DNA of 64,000 nucleotides from an uncultured Rhizobiaceae group bacterium (GTDB taxonomy: Bacteria; Pseudomonadota; Alphaproteobacteria; Rhizobiales; Rhizobiaceae). The stretch is taken from contig CALGMR010000004.1 in assembly GCA_937958815.1 (NCBI GenBank), positions 124,001 to 188,000 of the forward strand. The letters are read 5' to 3'. The position numbers and the translations under genes are program-made. Positions 45,991 to 55,088 of this stretch are shown in pieces; within the stretch, counting starts at the first letter, position 1; each line of letters opens with the position of its first letter. The notes beneath the pieces were generated by a model that saw only the letters and a list, made by a program, of their open reading frames with translations, did not search any database and was not told the origin of the DNA.

Positions 45991-46061
45991 AAATACACAT
46001 TTAAGAGGAGACTGATTTGCAGCAGTCTTAATGCGTATTTGGCAGTGATGGAACCGTCTGC

Positions 46062-47069
46062 CTAAAGCTTCTTTGCCATATAGGCTGCAACATCTGTCAT
46101 GCGGCACGAAAAGCCCCACTCATTGTCATACCAAGCCATAACTTGAACCATCGTGCCACTCATCACCCGTGTTTGCGCTGGCGCAAAACATGACGAAGCT
46201 GGATTGTGATTGAAATCGACAGACACTTTTGGCTCGGGATCATAATCCAAGATGCCTTTTAAACGTCCGCGAGATGCTTTCTTCACGGCTGCATTGACTT
46301 CTTCAATGCTGGTATCGCGCTGTGCGACAAATTTGAGATCAACCAAAGATACATTCGCGGTGGGAACCCGAACTGAAGACCCGTCCAGCTTGCCCTCAAG
46401 TTCGGGAATCACCAAACCAACGGCCTTGGCCGCGCCGGTAGATGTGGGGATCATGGAAGTCGCTGCGCCACGGGCGCGATAGACATCTTTGTGATGACGG
46501 TCGAGTGTCGGTTGGTCACCGGTATAGGAATGAACAGTGGTCATGAAACCATGGTCAATGCCGATGGCATTGTGCAAAACATCCACAACAGGTGCGAGAC
46601 AATTGGTTGTGCAAGACGCAGCTGAAACAACCAAATCCTTTTTGGTGATCTGTTTGTGGTTCACACCATAAACAATCGTCTTGTCTGCAGGCTTACCCGG
46701 GGCGGACAGCAAAACGCGTTTTGCGCCAGCTTCAATATGCGGCATCGCTTTTTCGGTGCTGTTAAATGCGCCTGTGCATTCCAGAACAATATCAACACCC
46801 AGATCTTTCCAAGGCAGATTGGCTGGATTTCGGTCTGCGTAAAAGGGAACAACACCTCGACCGATATTGATGCCCTTTTTGGTGGTTTTGACAGTGCCAG
46901 GAAAGTTTCCATGAATGCTGTCATAGCGCAACAAGTGGGCGTGAGTTTCAATCGGCCCAGAATTGTTGATCGCGACCACTTCAATATCATCACGCTGCAA
47001 TTCATGAATGGCGCGATAGGTCAGTCGCCCGATACGTCCAAACCCGTTGATTGCTACTCTGACTGCCAT
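46062..47069 (-). CDS. gap: Glyceraldehyde-3-phosphate dehydrogenase (type I)
   Basis: Converts glyceraldehyde 3-phosphate to 1,3-bisphosphoglycerate. [16 protein letters not shown] is the NAD-binding motif, [13 protein letters not shown] carries the catalytic Cys, and the C-terminal [12 protein letters not shown] is invariant. 335 residues. Between tkt (168 bp upstream) and pgk. The upstream region carries two copies of a LacI-type dyad, so expression probably responds to carbon source. Confidence 0.97.
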   Translation of the reverse strand: MAVRVAINGFGRIGRLTYRAIHELQRDDIEVVAINNSGPIETHAHLLRYDSIHGNFPGTVKTTKKGINIGRGVVPFYADRNPANLPWKDLGVDIVLECTGAFNSTEKAMPHIEAGAKRVLLSAPGKPADKTIVYGVNHKQITKKDLVVSAASCTTNCLAPVVDVLHNAIGIDHGFMTTVHSYTGDQPTLDRHHKDVYRARGAATSMIPTSTGAAKAVGLVIPELEGKLDGSSVRVPTANVSLVDLKFVAQRDTSIEEVNAAVKKASRGRLKGILDYDPEPKVSVDFNHNPASSCFAPAQTRVMSGTMVQVMAWYDNEWGFSCRMTDVAAYMAKKL

Positions 47070-47152
47070 TTTTAAATTTCCGCATCTGCCGTATCAGGCG
47101 TTTTGCGGCTCATAGGCGGTCAATTTGACGGGGTCTACCCCGCGTTTGCGAC

Positions 47153-47226
47153 CTAAACGATTAGATTTCACACTAAACGATTAGATCGACAAACTCTTCA
47201 CAACCATCGTTAACAAGGTCAGTAAA
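47153..47226 (-). promoter_or_regulatory. gap promoter region: CTTGTTAA box and two LacI-type operators
   Basis: CTAAACGATTAGAT occurs twice (47153-47166 and 47173-47186), centres 20 bp apart, so both lie on the same helix face. Each has CTAA and TTAG arms around a central CG, the usual form of a LacI-family operator. TTAACAAGGTCAGTAAA (47210-47226) lies 23 bp upstream in the gene's orientation. A carbon regulator of the PckR/CceR type is a reasonable candidate. Confidence 0.6.
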
Positions 47227-47237
47227 TAAAAACGATT

Positions 47238-49235
47238 TTATTCGGCCAGCGCGCTCAAACGGTCATTGGCTGCAGTCACAATCGCATTCGTCGTGATGCC
47301 GAAATGCTCATACAATTCTTTGTATGGCGCAGAAGCACCAAATGAACTCATACCGACGAACACACCATCCGAACCGATAAATGCGTCCCAGCCCTGACGG
47401 ACAGCTGCTTCCACACCGATTTTCACCGGCGCAGTGCCGATGGTCATTGCACGATATTCCTCAGACTGTGCTTCAAACAATTCAAAGCAGGGAACCGACA
47501 CAACACGTGTGGGAACGCCAGCTGCATCAAGTTCTGCTTTGGCTTCCATTGCCAATTCAACCTCAGAACCACTGGCGAAAATAGACACTTGCGCATCATC
47601 ATCGCTGCCAGCAAGTTCATAAGCGCCAAACGAGCTTTTGTTTTCTTTGTCGTTGGTCAAGCGAACTGCAGGCAGGTCCTGGCGGGTCAATGCAATGATG
47701 CTTGGTGTCTTTTGAGTTTCCAGCGACAATGCCCAGCACTCTGCAGTCTCCGTCACATCAGCAGGACGGAAAACATTCAGGTTCGGAATTGCGCGCAAAG
47801 CAGCAATCTGTTCAACAGGCTGGTGCGTGGGTCCATCTTCACCAAGACCAATAGAATCGTGTGTCATCACATGAACAACACGAATTTCCATCAATGCCGC
47901 CAAGCGGATGGATGGGCGGCAATAGTCAGAGAAAATCAAGAATCCGCCAGAATAAGGAATGAGGCCACCGTGAAGCGCCATGCCGTTCATTGCCGCAGCC
48001 ATACCGTGTTCGCGAATGCCGTAGTGAAGGAAACGCCCTGAGAAATCATCAGGTGTAATCGGCGCTGTTTGGCTTGTGTTGGTGTTGTTGGAACCCGTCA
48101 GGTCAGCAGAGCCGCCAATGGTTTCGCTCACAACCCCATTGATCACTTCTAAAGTGGCTTGAGACGCTTTGCGTGTCGCCCGCTTTGGTGCTTCCTCGGC
48201 CAATTCCTTTTTGTGCTGAGTAATCGCATCTGCAAAGCCTGAAGGCAGATCACCACGCTGGCGACGTTCAAACTCTCCACGCAATTCGCTGTCAGCTCCG
48301 TCTAGTCGCTTTTGCCATTCTTTGCGTTTTTGCGCAGAACGCAGTCCAGCAATACGCCATGCATCGCAAACGTCTTCGGGAATTTTAAAAGGCTCTGAAT
48401 CCCAGCCAAGCGCTTCACGCGCACCAGCAATTTCATCGGGACCGAGTGGAGATCCGTGGCTATCTTTTGTACCAGCTTTGTTAGGCGCACCGTAACCGAT
48501 TGTCGTTTTACAAGCGATCAGAGTTGGTTTGTCAGAGTTCTTGGCTTGTTCAATTGCACCCGCGATCGCTTCGTGATCATGCCCATCAACACTGATCGTG
48601 TTCCATTTGCTGGCCTCAAAACGTTGAATCTGGTCAGTGGAATCTGAAAGTGAAATCGGGCCATCAATAGAGATATTGTTGTCGTCCCAAAAGACGATCA
48701 GCTTGTTCAGTTTCAAATGCCCAGCCAAAGAAATCGCTTCCTGCGAAATCCCTTCCATGAGGCAACCATCGCCGGCCAAACAGTATGTGTGGTGGTCAAC
48801 AATATCACCGCCAAATTCATCCGCTAGTTTGCGTTCAGCAATTGCCATACCAACTGCATTGGCAATGCCTTGGCCCAATGGCCCAGTGGTGGTTTCAATG
48901 CCAGCGGCATGGCCATATTCTGGATGCCCAGCCGTTTTTGAACCGAGCTGACGGAAATTCTTGATCTGCTCCATATCGATGTCTTCGTAACCCAACAGGT
49001 ACAAAGACGAATACAGCAGCATTGAACCGTGGCCAGCTGACAAGACAAAACGGTCACGATCTGGCCAGTTCGGGTTTTTGGGATCAAATTTCATAAACCG
49101 TGTGAACAAAACGGTCGCAATATCTGCGGCGCCCATTGGCAATCCCGGGTGACCAGAATTCGCTTTTTGAACAGCATCAGCAGAAAGAAAACGAATTGCA
49201 TGCGCCATGCGCACGTTTGTGTCAGATTTTGTCAT
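47238..49235 (-). CDS. tkt: Transketolase
   Basis: Thiamin-diphosphate enzyme moving two-carbon units between sugar phosphates in the pentose phosphate (or Calvin) pathway. Features: [15 protein letters not shown]-binding [13 protein letters not shown] with [13 protein letters not shown], pyrimidine-domain [20 protein letters not shown] segment ([14 protein letters not shown]) and TRQDLPAVR. 665 residues, full length. First gene in the tkt-gap-pgk-fba direction; no phosphoribulokinase or Rubisco is nearby, so a glycolytic/pentose role is likely. Confidence 0.97.
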   Translation of the reverse strand: MTKSDTNVRMAHAIRFLSADAVQKANSGHPGLPMGAADIATVLFTRFMKFDPKNPNWPDRDRFVLSAGHGSMLLYSSLYLLGYEDIDMEQIKNFRQLGSKTAGHPEYGHAAGIETTTGPLGQGIANAVGMAIAERKLADEFGGDIVDHHTYCLAGDGCLMEGISQEAISLAGHLKLNKLIVFWDDNNISIDGPISLSDSTDQIQRFEASKWNTISVDGHDHEAIAGAIEQAKNSDKPTLIACKTTIGYGAPNKAGTKDSHGSPLGPDEIAGAREALGWDSEPFKIPEDVCDAWRIAGLRSAQKRKEWQKRLDGADSELRGEFERRQRGDLPSGFADAITQHKKELAEEAPKRATRKASQATLEVINGVVSETIGGSADLTGSNNTNTSQTAPITPDDFSGRFLHYGIREHGMAAAMNGMALHGGLIPYSGGFLIFSDYCRPSIRLAALMEIRVVHVMTHDSIGLGEDGPTHQPVEQIAALRAIPNLNVFRPADVTETAECWALSLETQKTPSIIALTRQDLPAVRLTNDKENKSSFGAYELAGSDDDAQVSIFASGSEVELAMEAKAELDAAGVPTRVVSVPCFELFEAQSEEYRAMTIGTAPVKIGVEAAVRQGWDAFIGSDGVFVGMSSFGASAPYKELYEHFGITTNAIVTAANDRLSALAE

Positions 49236-49539
49236 GAATTTCCTGCGGTTTCACCGCTCTACAGTGACCAGATTAGCTGCGGATGAGCAGCGTGATTGCC
49301 CCAATACCCGCCTGTTGGCGAGACATAGCACCATCACCACTTGAGTCAAACACTCTGCTTGCAGCTTCTCCCCAAATCAACACCTGAAATGACGGCTTCT
49401 GCTTTGTGACTCGACTCAAAAGAATTTGGACAACGCATTCTTGCAATTGACGTTTTTGCCATTTTGCCGTTTGACTATTGGCCACAGCGCTGGAAAATGC
49501 GCAAATTGGCAAATCACTTGCAATCCTCCAAGGGCGCAA
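49236..49539. other. Divergent region between tkt and the DUF4164 gene
   Basis: 304 bp that must hold both promoters. TTGAC-type hexamers occur near 49446 and 49470 on the plus strand. An 88-codon minus frame at 49273-49539 shows no domain or ribosome-binding site. No operator repeat like those at gap or fba was found. Confidence 0.4.
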
Positions 49540-49839
49540 ATGGCAGAAGAAACAAACAGTTCCGACGATTCTGGCAATCTTGCAAAGGCGCTGTCACGCC
49601 TGAATGATGCTCTCGACTCACTGGAAAAGCAGGCCGATAAAGCCTTGGAATCCAGCGGCATTGTGCACAGCGCTGATGAAGAAGTGCAACGAATGGCCGA
49701 TGATAGAGTAAAATTGGCGCGTGAACTCGACAGCGCCAGATCTCATTCAGAAAAACTGAAAGAAACAAACAGTGAAGTGTCAAAACGTCTCGTAGGTGCC
49801 ATGGAAATGGTGCGTGGCGTGCTGGATAAATCGCGATAA
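49540..49839 (+). CDS. DUF4164 family protein
   Basis: A 99-residue, mostly helical protein with coiled-coil character (ALSRLNDALDSLEKQADKAL, VKLARELDSARSHSEKLKE). This short family is restricted mainly to Rhizobiales and is found upstream of zapA, as here (27 bp), which hints at a link to cell division. Start ATG at 49540 has AAGGG upstream; the frame's longer upstream part has no support. Confidence 0.85.
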   Translation: MAEETNSSDDSGNLAKALSRLNDALDSLEKQADKALESSGIVHSADEEVQRMADDRVKLARELDSARSHSEKLKETNSEVSKRLVGAMEMVRGVLDKSR

Positions 49840-49866
49840 CGCCCAAACAGAACGGAAAGTGCGACA

Positions 49867-50214
49867 ATGCCTCAGGTGGCGGTTCAAATTAATGGCAAAA
49901 CATACCGCATGGCTTGCGATGAAGGGCAAGAAGCGCATCTGCTCGACCTCGCACAACGTTTCGACAAATACATCAATCAACTCAAAGGATCATTCGGCGA
50001 AATCGGCGATCAACGCTTGACAGTGATGGCGGGTGTTATGGTCACGGACGAGTTGGTGGAGCTGCAGCACAAAATTCGCGGTTTAGAATCCGAACTCGCA
50101 GAATTGCGCACCGGGCAATCCTCATCGGGAGACAAAGATGCTCAAATGGCTCAAGCCTTAAACAAAACGGCCGAGCGCATTGAACAAATCAGCAAAAAAC
50201 TGAATGCGGTGTAA
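49867..50214 (+). CDS. zapA: Cell-division protein ZapA
   Basis: Cytosolic FtsZ-associated protein that stabilises the Z-ring. The N-terminal VQINGKTYRMACDEGQEAHL is the ZapA beta-hairpin domain, and the rest is a coiled coil (VELQHKIRGLESELAEL, MAQALNKTAERIEQISKKL). 115 residues. Part of the conserved alphaproteobacterial order DUF4164-zapA-6S RNA-cyclo-ligase. Confidence 0.93.
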   Translation: MPQVAVQINGKTYRMACDEGQEAHLLDLAQRFDKYINQLKGSFGEIGDQRLTVMAGVMVTDELVELQHKIRGLESELAELRTGQSSSGDKDAQMAQALNKTAERIEQISKKLNAV

Positions 50215-50296
50215 ATTGGAAGCGATCATTCACTTTGAATGACAAGTTTAACTTTATTTAGTGGCACCACCTCTCCGCACTGCCTATACTAACCAA

Positions 50297-50440
50297 GAAC
50301 GGTGCTGCGGGGTTTGTGTGAACTTCATCCTCGGGGCCTTACCGATTCCTAAGGGAGCTGTCCCTGTTCTTGCTCGTGGGCTTGGGCACACGGCGCCCAC
50401 CTACACTGTAGGTTCCAGGATCGAAAAACCTCGCACGGCT
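50297..50440 (+). ncRNA. ssrS: 6S RNA
   Basis: Small RNA that binds the sigma-70 RNA polymerase holoenzyme by mimicking an open promoter. Position between zapA and the 5-formyltetrahydrofolate cyclo-ligase is the conserved one. The alphaproteobacterial conserved blocks TTCATCCTCGGGGCCTTA, CTAAGGGAGCTGTCCCTG and GGGCTTGGGCACACGGCGCC are visible. GTGC..CGGGGTTT near the 5' end pairs with AAACCTCGCAC near the 3' end as the closing stem. TATACT at 50285-50290 is a good -10 element. Exact ends are estimated. Confidence 0.9.
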
Positions 50441-50485
50441 CATGTGGCCCGTTCACTCTTCATGCCCGAACAAGAATATGAATGC

Positions 50486-51085
50486 ATGCCCACGTCGCAC
50501 CCCCAACAAAAAGACGATTTGCGAAAAGAAACGCTGAAACGGCGCGATGCTATAGACGAAAGCGTGCGTATCGAACATTCGCTCGCCGCCGCGGAGCATG
50601 GCAGAACAGTCCCTGCCCTTTCACAAGATGAACTTGCGGTAGGCAAAATCGTTGCGGGGTTTCACCCCATCCGCTCAGAAATCGATCCGCGCCCACTTAT
50701 GGCAGACCTCGCCAAACTGGGCGCACGGCTTTGTTTGCCTGTTGTCACCGATCCACGAATCATTGAGTTCCGCGAACTTGTGCAAGGTGCAAAAATGATT
50801 GAAAGCGGATTTGGGACGATCGGACCAGATGAAAACGCTAAAGTTTTAAACCCAGATATTCTGCTTGTTCCTTTAAGTGTGTTTGACCGCAAAGGCGGCC
50901 GTATCGGATATGGTGCAGGTTTCTACGACCGCGCGATTGAGCGTTTGGAACATATGGGAAAATCACTTCATCTCATTGGGATGGCTTTTTCCACTCAAGA
51001 GGCTCCCGAAGTACCCATGGAAAAACATGACCGATACCTCGATGGTATTTTAACAGAAACAGGTTACATACCGACTTCCAGCTAA
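50486..51085 (+). CDS. 5-formyltetrahydrofolate cyclo-ligase
   Basis: ATP-dependent conversion of 5-formyl-THF to 5,10-methenyl-THF. The C-terminal IGYGAGFYDRAIERL is the family signature, with VPLSVFDRKGGRIGYG before it; KDDLRKETLKRRDAI begins the fold. The frame extends back through the 6S RNA to 50261 but cannot be real there; ATG at 50486 gives 199 residues, ATG at 50462 is an alternative. The 6S RNA upstream may be cotranscribed or processed from the same transcript, as in other proteobacteria. Confidence 0.9.
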   Translation: MPTSHPQQKDDLRKETLKRRDAIDESVRIEHSLAAAEHGRTVPALSQDELAVGKIVAGFHPIRSEIDPRPLMADLAKLGARLCLPVVTDPRIIEFRELVQGAKMIESGFGTIGPDENAKVLNPDILLVPLSVFDRKGGRIGYGAGFYDRAIERLEHMGKSLHLIGMAFSTQEAPEVPMEKHDRYLDGILTETGYIPTSS

Positions 51086-51145
51086 ACGCTGTGCCCGTCA
51101 TCACTTAATCCCAACGCTCTTTGCGAGCGCAATAGGCGAATATCA

Positions 51146-51964
51146 ATGCGAATTTTATTTCTAGGCGACATGGTCGGCAAAACCGGACGCACCGCGGTCT
51201 ATGAACAACTTCCAAAATTGCAGAAAACATTGAAAACCGACTTCGTCATTGTGAACGGTGAAAACGCGGCATCAGGTTTCGGCATTACAAAGAAGATCTT
51301 GCATGAAACTCTGGAGGCAGGTGCTGATGTTGTGACCAGTGGCAACCACGCTTTTGACCAGAAAGAAACCTTGGGCTGGGCTTCTCAGGAAGAAGCATTT
51401 TTACGCCCTGCAAACTTTCCAAAGGGCACTGCTGGACGCGGCAGCAATCTCATTGAAGCAAAAAACGGTGCGCGAGTTCTGGTTTCCAACATCATGGGGC
51501 GCGTGTTCATGCACCCGGAATTGGACGACCCATTTCAAGCCGCCGAGCGCGAACTTGCGGCTTGCCCGATGGGCGAAGCAGCGGATGCGGTTGTCATAGA
51601 CTTCCACGCAGAAGCCACAAGCGAAGCTCAGTGTTTCGGTCATTTTGTGGATGGACGTGTTAGCCTCGTAGTGGGAACCCACACCCATGTGCCAACTGCT
51701 GATCATCAGATTTTAACAGGCGGCACTGCTTATATGTCAGACGCTGGTATGTGCGGCGATTACGATTCTTCCCTTGGAATGGACAAAGAAGAACCTCTCA
51801 ATCGCTTTCTCACGAAAGTTTCTAAAACTCGCATGGAACCTGCAACTGGTGAAGCAACCGTGTGCGGCGTTCTTACCGTGACGGATGATAAAACAGGCCT
51901 TGCAACAGCCATTGAACCTGTGCGCATTGGTGGCCGTTTGAGCCAAATCATGCCGGCGATTTAG
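51146..51964 (+). CDS. YmdB/TIGR00282-family metallophosphoesterase
   Basis: A 272-residue dinuclear-metal phosphoesterase. Ligand motifs: ILFLGDMVGKTGR (Asp), VNGENAASGFGIT (Asn-Glu), VTSGNHAFDQ (Asn-His), VIDFHAEATSE and VGTHTHVPTAD (His residues). The Bacillus homologue YmdB hydrolyses cyclic nucleotides or affects biofilm decisions; the role here is unknown. It follows the cyclo-ligase by 60 bp and ends 8 bp from the convergent HupE-type gene. Confidence 0.93.
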   Translation: MRILFLGDMVGKTGRTAVYEQLPKLQKTLKTDFVIVNGENAASGFGITKKILHETLEAGADVVTSGNHAFDQKETLGWASQEEAFLRPANFPKGTAGRGSNLIEAKNGARVLVSNIMGRVFMHPELDDPFQAAERELAACPMGEAADAVVIDFHAEATSEAQCFGHFVDGRVSLVVGTHTHVPTADHQILTGGTAYMSDAGMCGDYDSSLGMDKEEPLNRFLTKVSKTRMEPATGEATVCGVLTVTDDKTGLATAIEPVRIGGRLSQIMPAI

Positions 51965-51972
51965 CGAACGAC

Positions 51973-53094
51973 CTAAAGAAATGTTCGTTCGATAAACCAA
52001 TAAGCACCAATAGCCGCGATAATAAGCGAAGCTGGAATGGCAATTCTTGCGCGGTACCAATCGCGTTTCATCGCCCAACCGACAGCAAGCCATGCAAGCA
52101 GAATGACGGTCAACTGTCCCAATTCAACGCCCACGTTGAACGAAATAAGCCCCAAGACGAAATCCGATCTTGGAATTCCAATCTCCGTCAAAATACCAGC
52201 AAATCCCAATCCGTGTAACAGGCCGAATGCAAAAACGATGACCGGACGCCAAGCGTGAAGCTTGTTCGTCATGATGTTTTCAATCGCCACATACACAATG
52301 GACAGCGCGATCAACGGCTCTACGATGGATGGTGAAATATTGACCACACCATAAAGACCCAGCGCCAATGTGACCGAATGCGCCAAGGTAAATGCCGTCA
52401 CTTGCCACAGCAAAGGAACCAAACGAATCGAAAGCAGGAACAGTCCCAACACGAAAAGGATATGATCCAACCCCTTCGGCAAGATATGGGTATATCCGAT
52501 TTTCATGTAATCCCAAGCAGCGGCAACCCATGTGCGCGGTTCTGCAACACCCACATTGAATGGTTCGCTGGTTGCGCCTGCAGCGAAAAACTGCGCCTGC
52601 ACTTCTTGGTCAGGGCGCTCAACGCGCAACACACTGGTTCCGTATTCCGCAGGAAAACTCCATGTGAACGTGGAACTGCCTGCTGGAACCTGCCCGACCA
52701 GAGAAATCACAGATTCCCGTGCCTGTTCAATATTTCCAACCTCGGGAATAACACTGTTTTCCACTTTAAATTCGGGAGTCTTGCCTTCAAATGCGAGACC
52801 CAATTTGGAAAGAAATTCTGGCGTGAACTCTTTTAACCGCGTTGTAAGGTCGGAGGCCGACAGGTTTCTGAGCTCCTTATACAGTTCAGCAGTGGGTGCA
52901 TCATTTGTATCTTCATGCTCTGGGCCAATTTTGGCCAACAAGGCCTCAAGATTTGTCGAAATTTGCAAAGCGATGGAACGATCTTGCCCAAATTTCAGCG
53001 TTGCAATTGAAGGTGTCACTTCGTGAGCTTGAGCCAAAGAAATGTTGAACAGGATCGCTACAAACAAACTCAAAAGCAGTTTCAGTCGTATCAT
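51973..53094 (-). CDS. HupE/UreJ-family membrane protein with a periplasmic domain
   Basis: A 373-residue protein: signal peptide (LLLSLFVAILFNISLAQA), predicted mature N-terminus HEVTPSIATLKF, a soluble domain of about 170 residues, then six to seven membrane helices of the HupE/UreJ type with LPKGLDHILFVLGLFLLS, FAFGLLHGLGFAGIL and FNVGVELGQL. HupE/UreJ proteins are linked to nickel or cobalt uptake. Start ATG at 53094 follows GGA seven bases upstream. It is divergent from a DUF4198-pqiA pair, forming one compact locus. Confidence 0.85.
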   Translation of the reverse strand: MIRLKLLLSLFVAILFNISLAQAHEVTPSIATLKFGQDRSIALQISTNLEALLAKIGPEHEDTNDAPTAELYKELRNLSASDLTTRLKEFTPEFLSKLGLAFEGKTPEFKVENSVIPEVGNIEQARESVISLVGQVPAGSSTFTWSFPAEYGTSVLRVERPDQEVQAQFFAAGATSEPFNVGVAEPRTWVAAAWDYMKIGYTHILPKGLDHILFVLGLFLLSIRLVPLLWQVTAFTLAHSVTLALGLYGVVNISPSIVEPLIALSIVYVAIENIMTNKLHAWRPVIVFAFGLLHGLGFAGILTEIGIPRSDFVLGLISFNVGVELGQLTVILLAWLAVGWAMKRDWYRARIAIPASLIIAAIGAYWFIERTFL

Positions 53095-53232
53095 TATTAA
53101 TTCCAGCATATTGAGTTCAGAGCTTGTCTGGGCAACATATAAAACACATATGAAAACAGCAATGTTGGAAAGACATACAAAGGTGCAAGTTTGCACCCTT
53201 ATCCGCACAAACCTTTTGAGAAGGACATCGAG

Positions 53233-54039
53233 TTGCGCATTTTAGCTCTGTTATTGGGATTGGTTTTCTCATCGGCAACCGTAGCGTCGGCACATGAATA
53301 TTACCTCCTGCCTCAAGACTTCACGCCCGCTGCTGGAACATCCGTCAGTGTAGAACACCGCTTAGGTCAGAAATTCAATGGCAATCAGATGCCATGGGTC
53401 ACGCTCTGGAACATCCGGTCGGAGATGTGGCAGGACGGGCAATCCACACAAGTTAAGGGCATTGATGGCGACAGGCCAGCGCTGAAAATCTCTCCAGACA
53501 AAAGCAAACTCACGACCATCATTCACCAAAGCAATATTGATTTCCTAACATTCTCGACTTGGGAAAAATTCGTTAGTTACACCAACAAAGAAGGTTTGGC
53601 TTACGCCCAACAAGCCAGCAATGACGGCAACAAGCCAAAAGAAAAGCTAAGAGAAGCTTATGCGCGCTATGCCAAAACTCTGATCACGCCCGCAGGCTCT
53701 ACTGAAGGAAATGATACGTCGACTGGATTGAAAATTGAGTTGATCGCTTTGAGAAATCCGATGAGCCTTTCAAAGTCTGACCCTATGCCCATTCAACTGC
53801 TTTTTGATGGTAAACCATTGTCGGGTGCCAATCTCAAAGTGTTTGTGGGAATAGATACAGAAGTTGCCCACCGCATCATCACCGATGCCCAAGGCAAAGC
53901 AAATGTTCCAGCTGAGGGCGCTGGCCCTTATTTGCTCAATGCCATTCACATGACAGAACCCCAAAGTGAAGAAGCAAAATCAAAAAATGCGCATTGGGAG
54001 AGTTTTTGGGCATCTTTGACTTTCAAGCGTGCTCAATGA
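53233..54039 (+). CDS. DUF4198 periplasmic protein (metal-uptake accessory type)
   Basis: A 268-residue exported protein. The signal peptide (ILALLLGLVFSSATVASA) is followed by HEYYLLPQDFTPAAG, typical of DUF4198, which occurs with cobalt and nickel transporters; the predicted mature protein starts with His-Glu, a potential metal site. GDGRPAL-like and FDGKPLSGANLKVFV segments suggest Ig-like strands. The start is the TTG at 53233 with AAGGA seven bases upstream; the open frame to 53191 would overlap the other operon. The stop overlaps the next ATG (ATGA). Confidence 0.82.
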   Translation: MRILALLLGLVFSSATVASAHEYYLLPQDFTPAAGTSVSVEHRLGQKFNGNQMPWVTLWNIRSEMWQDGQSTQVKGIDGDRPALKISPDKSKLTTIIHQSNIDFLTFSTWEKFVSYTNKEGLAYAQQASNDGNKPKEKLREAYARYAKTLITPAGSTEGNDTSTGLKIELIALRNPMSLSKSDPMPIQLLFDGKPLSGANLKVFVGIDTEVAHRIITDAQGKANVPAEGAGPYLLNAIHMTEPQSEEAKSKNAHWESFWASLTFKRAQ

Positions 54040-54542
54040 CGAGATTATATGTCGCGGCACTGCTGCTAATGGCAGCCATTTGCTTTGGGCTTGGGATCAC
54101 CCTGCCGATCATCCATGTTGAGAAGCTTTACTTTTTTGAAGATACACCTTCGCTGATCGAAATTGTGGGGGAAATGTGGGAGGCTGGAAATTGGTTGATC
54201 GTCATTGCGGTGGCAGGTTTTTCCATACTGTTTCCACTGATGAAACTCGCCATCGTTTTCACCACCGCAATCGCGCCTGATGCGAAATTGGCGCATTCAC
54301 CCATCACGCGGTTTGCTGGCACCCTTTCCAAATGGTCCATGATGGATGTTCTGCTTGTGGCAATCGTTATTTTTGCCGCAAAGACATCTGGCCTTGCTGA
54401 CGCTTCGGCCCAGCCAGGACTTTGGTTTTATGCAGCCAGTGCGATATCAGGTGCCATCGCAGCAGGGCTGTTGAAACGCGAAAACAATCACAGCACTGAT
54501 TTCAAACATCTGAACGATGCAAGTTCTGAATTTAAGAAATAG
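54036..54542 (+). CDS. Paraquat-inducible protein A-like membrane protein
   Basis: A 168-residue inner-membrane protein with four hydrophobic helices. GLGITLPIIHVEKLYFF near the start, SLIEIVGEMWEAGNWLIV, FPLMKLAIVF and FAGTLSKWSMMDVLLVAIVIF match the PqiA domain. PqiA acts with MCE proteins in lipid transport, but no MCE gene is present here. Its ATG overlaps the DUF4198 stop, so the two are coupled. Confidence 0.85.
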   Translation: MTRLYVAALLLMAAICFGLGITLPIIHVEKLYFFEDTPSLIEIVGEMWEAGNWLIVIAVAGFSILFPLMKLAIVFTTAIAPDAKLAHSPITRFAGTLSKWSMMDVLLVAIVIFAAKTSGLADASAQPGLWFYAASAISGAIAAGLLKRENNHSTDFKHLNDASSEFKK

Positions 54543-54558
54543 GAACTGGAGCTGGTCT

Positions 54559-54858
54559 TTATGAAGGCAGCTGACGGCCTGGTTCGAAATTTTTCAACCG
54601 GGCAAGATGCGCTTCACGTTCCGACTTGGTGGCACGGCCTGTTTTGGCTGGCGTGTTGCCTTCATCTTCATAACGCAAAAGCTTGTTGCGCAAAGTACGA
54701 ATGGAAATCCCTAAAATATCAGATGCCCATGTGCGGTTTCCGCCGCAGCGTGCCAAGGTTTTCAAAATGAGCTCACGCTCCACATCTTCCAGCTTTCTGC
54801 CAACATGAGGTTCAATGTCGAATTGAGTGCGCACTTGTTCTGATCCCGTTTGGCTCAT
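54559..54858 (-). CDS. Free-standing Fis-type DNA-binding protein (FlbD C-terminus-like)
   Basis: A 99-residue protein made of little more than the Fis-type helix-turn-helix: VGRKLEDVERELILKTLARCGGNRTWASDILGISIRTLRNKLLRYEDEG. This is the C-terminal part of NtrC/FlbD-type activators, without receiver or AAA+ domains. A longer low-complexity tail follows. No sign of a decayed upstream domain was found before the ATG at 54858, so it is probably a genuine small regulator rather than a fragment. Adjacent to sciP on the same strand. Confidence 0.8.
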   Translation of the reverse strand: MSQTGSEQVRTQFDIEPHVGRKLEDVERELILKTLARCGGNRTWASDILGISIRTLRNKLLRYEDEGNTPAKTGRATKSEREAHLARLKNFEPGRQLPS

Positions 54859-54944
54859 GGTTAGAAGTTTTCCCTGAATCTTAAAATCTGATTTTTAACG
54901 CGCCGCTTAGTAACAACGCTTAAAACCAATCTGCACATTTATGG

Positions 54945-54959
54945 TAAACCGCTGGTTAA
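54945..54959 (-). promoter_or_regulatory. CtrA-like box upstream of the Fis-type gene
   Basis: TAAA-CCGCTGG-TTAA differs by one base from TTAA-N7-TTAA and lies 87 bp upstream of the start at 54858. Weak alone, but the flanking gene is the CtrA antagonist sciP. Confidence 0.3.
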
Positions 54960-54975
54960 GCGCGAAACAAAAAAC

Positions 54976-55016
54976 GAAAAAAACCGCGCCGCCGGACGAA
55001 CCAGCGAAGCGGTTTT
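54976..55016 (-). terminator. sciP intrinsic terminator
   Basis: On the minus strand AAACCGC and GCGGTTT close a second stem CGCTGG/CCGGCG around TTCGT, and the hairpin is followed by a T-rich run. It begins about 70 bp after the sciP stop. Confidence 0.85.
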
Positions 55017-55088
55017 GAAAACAATTTCCCCAATATCCCCCAATGCCCAATCATGCAGAAAACCTGCAAAAAATGTGCGGTAGAAAGA

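Noticed and set aside
49273..49539. 88-codon minus frame upstream of tkt
   Set aside because: No domain or ribosome-binding site; lies in a divergent promoter region.
50261..50485. Upstream extension of the cyclo-ligase frame
   Set aside because: It translates the 6S RNA; no homology to the enzyme family in this part.
54561..54770. 69-codon plus frame after the PqiA-like gene
   Set aside because: Antisense to the Fis-type gene, whose protein is clearly conserved.
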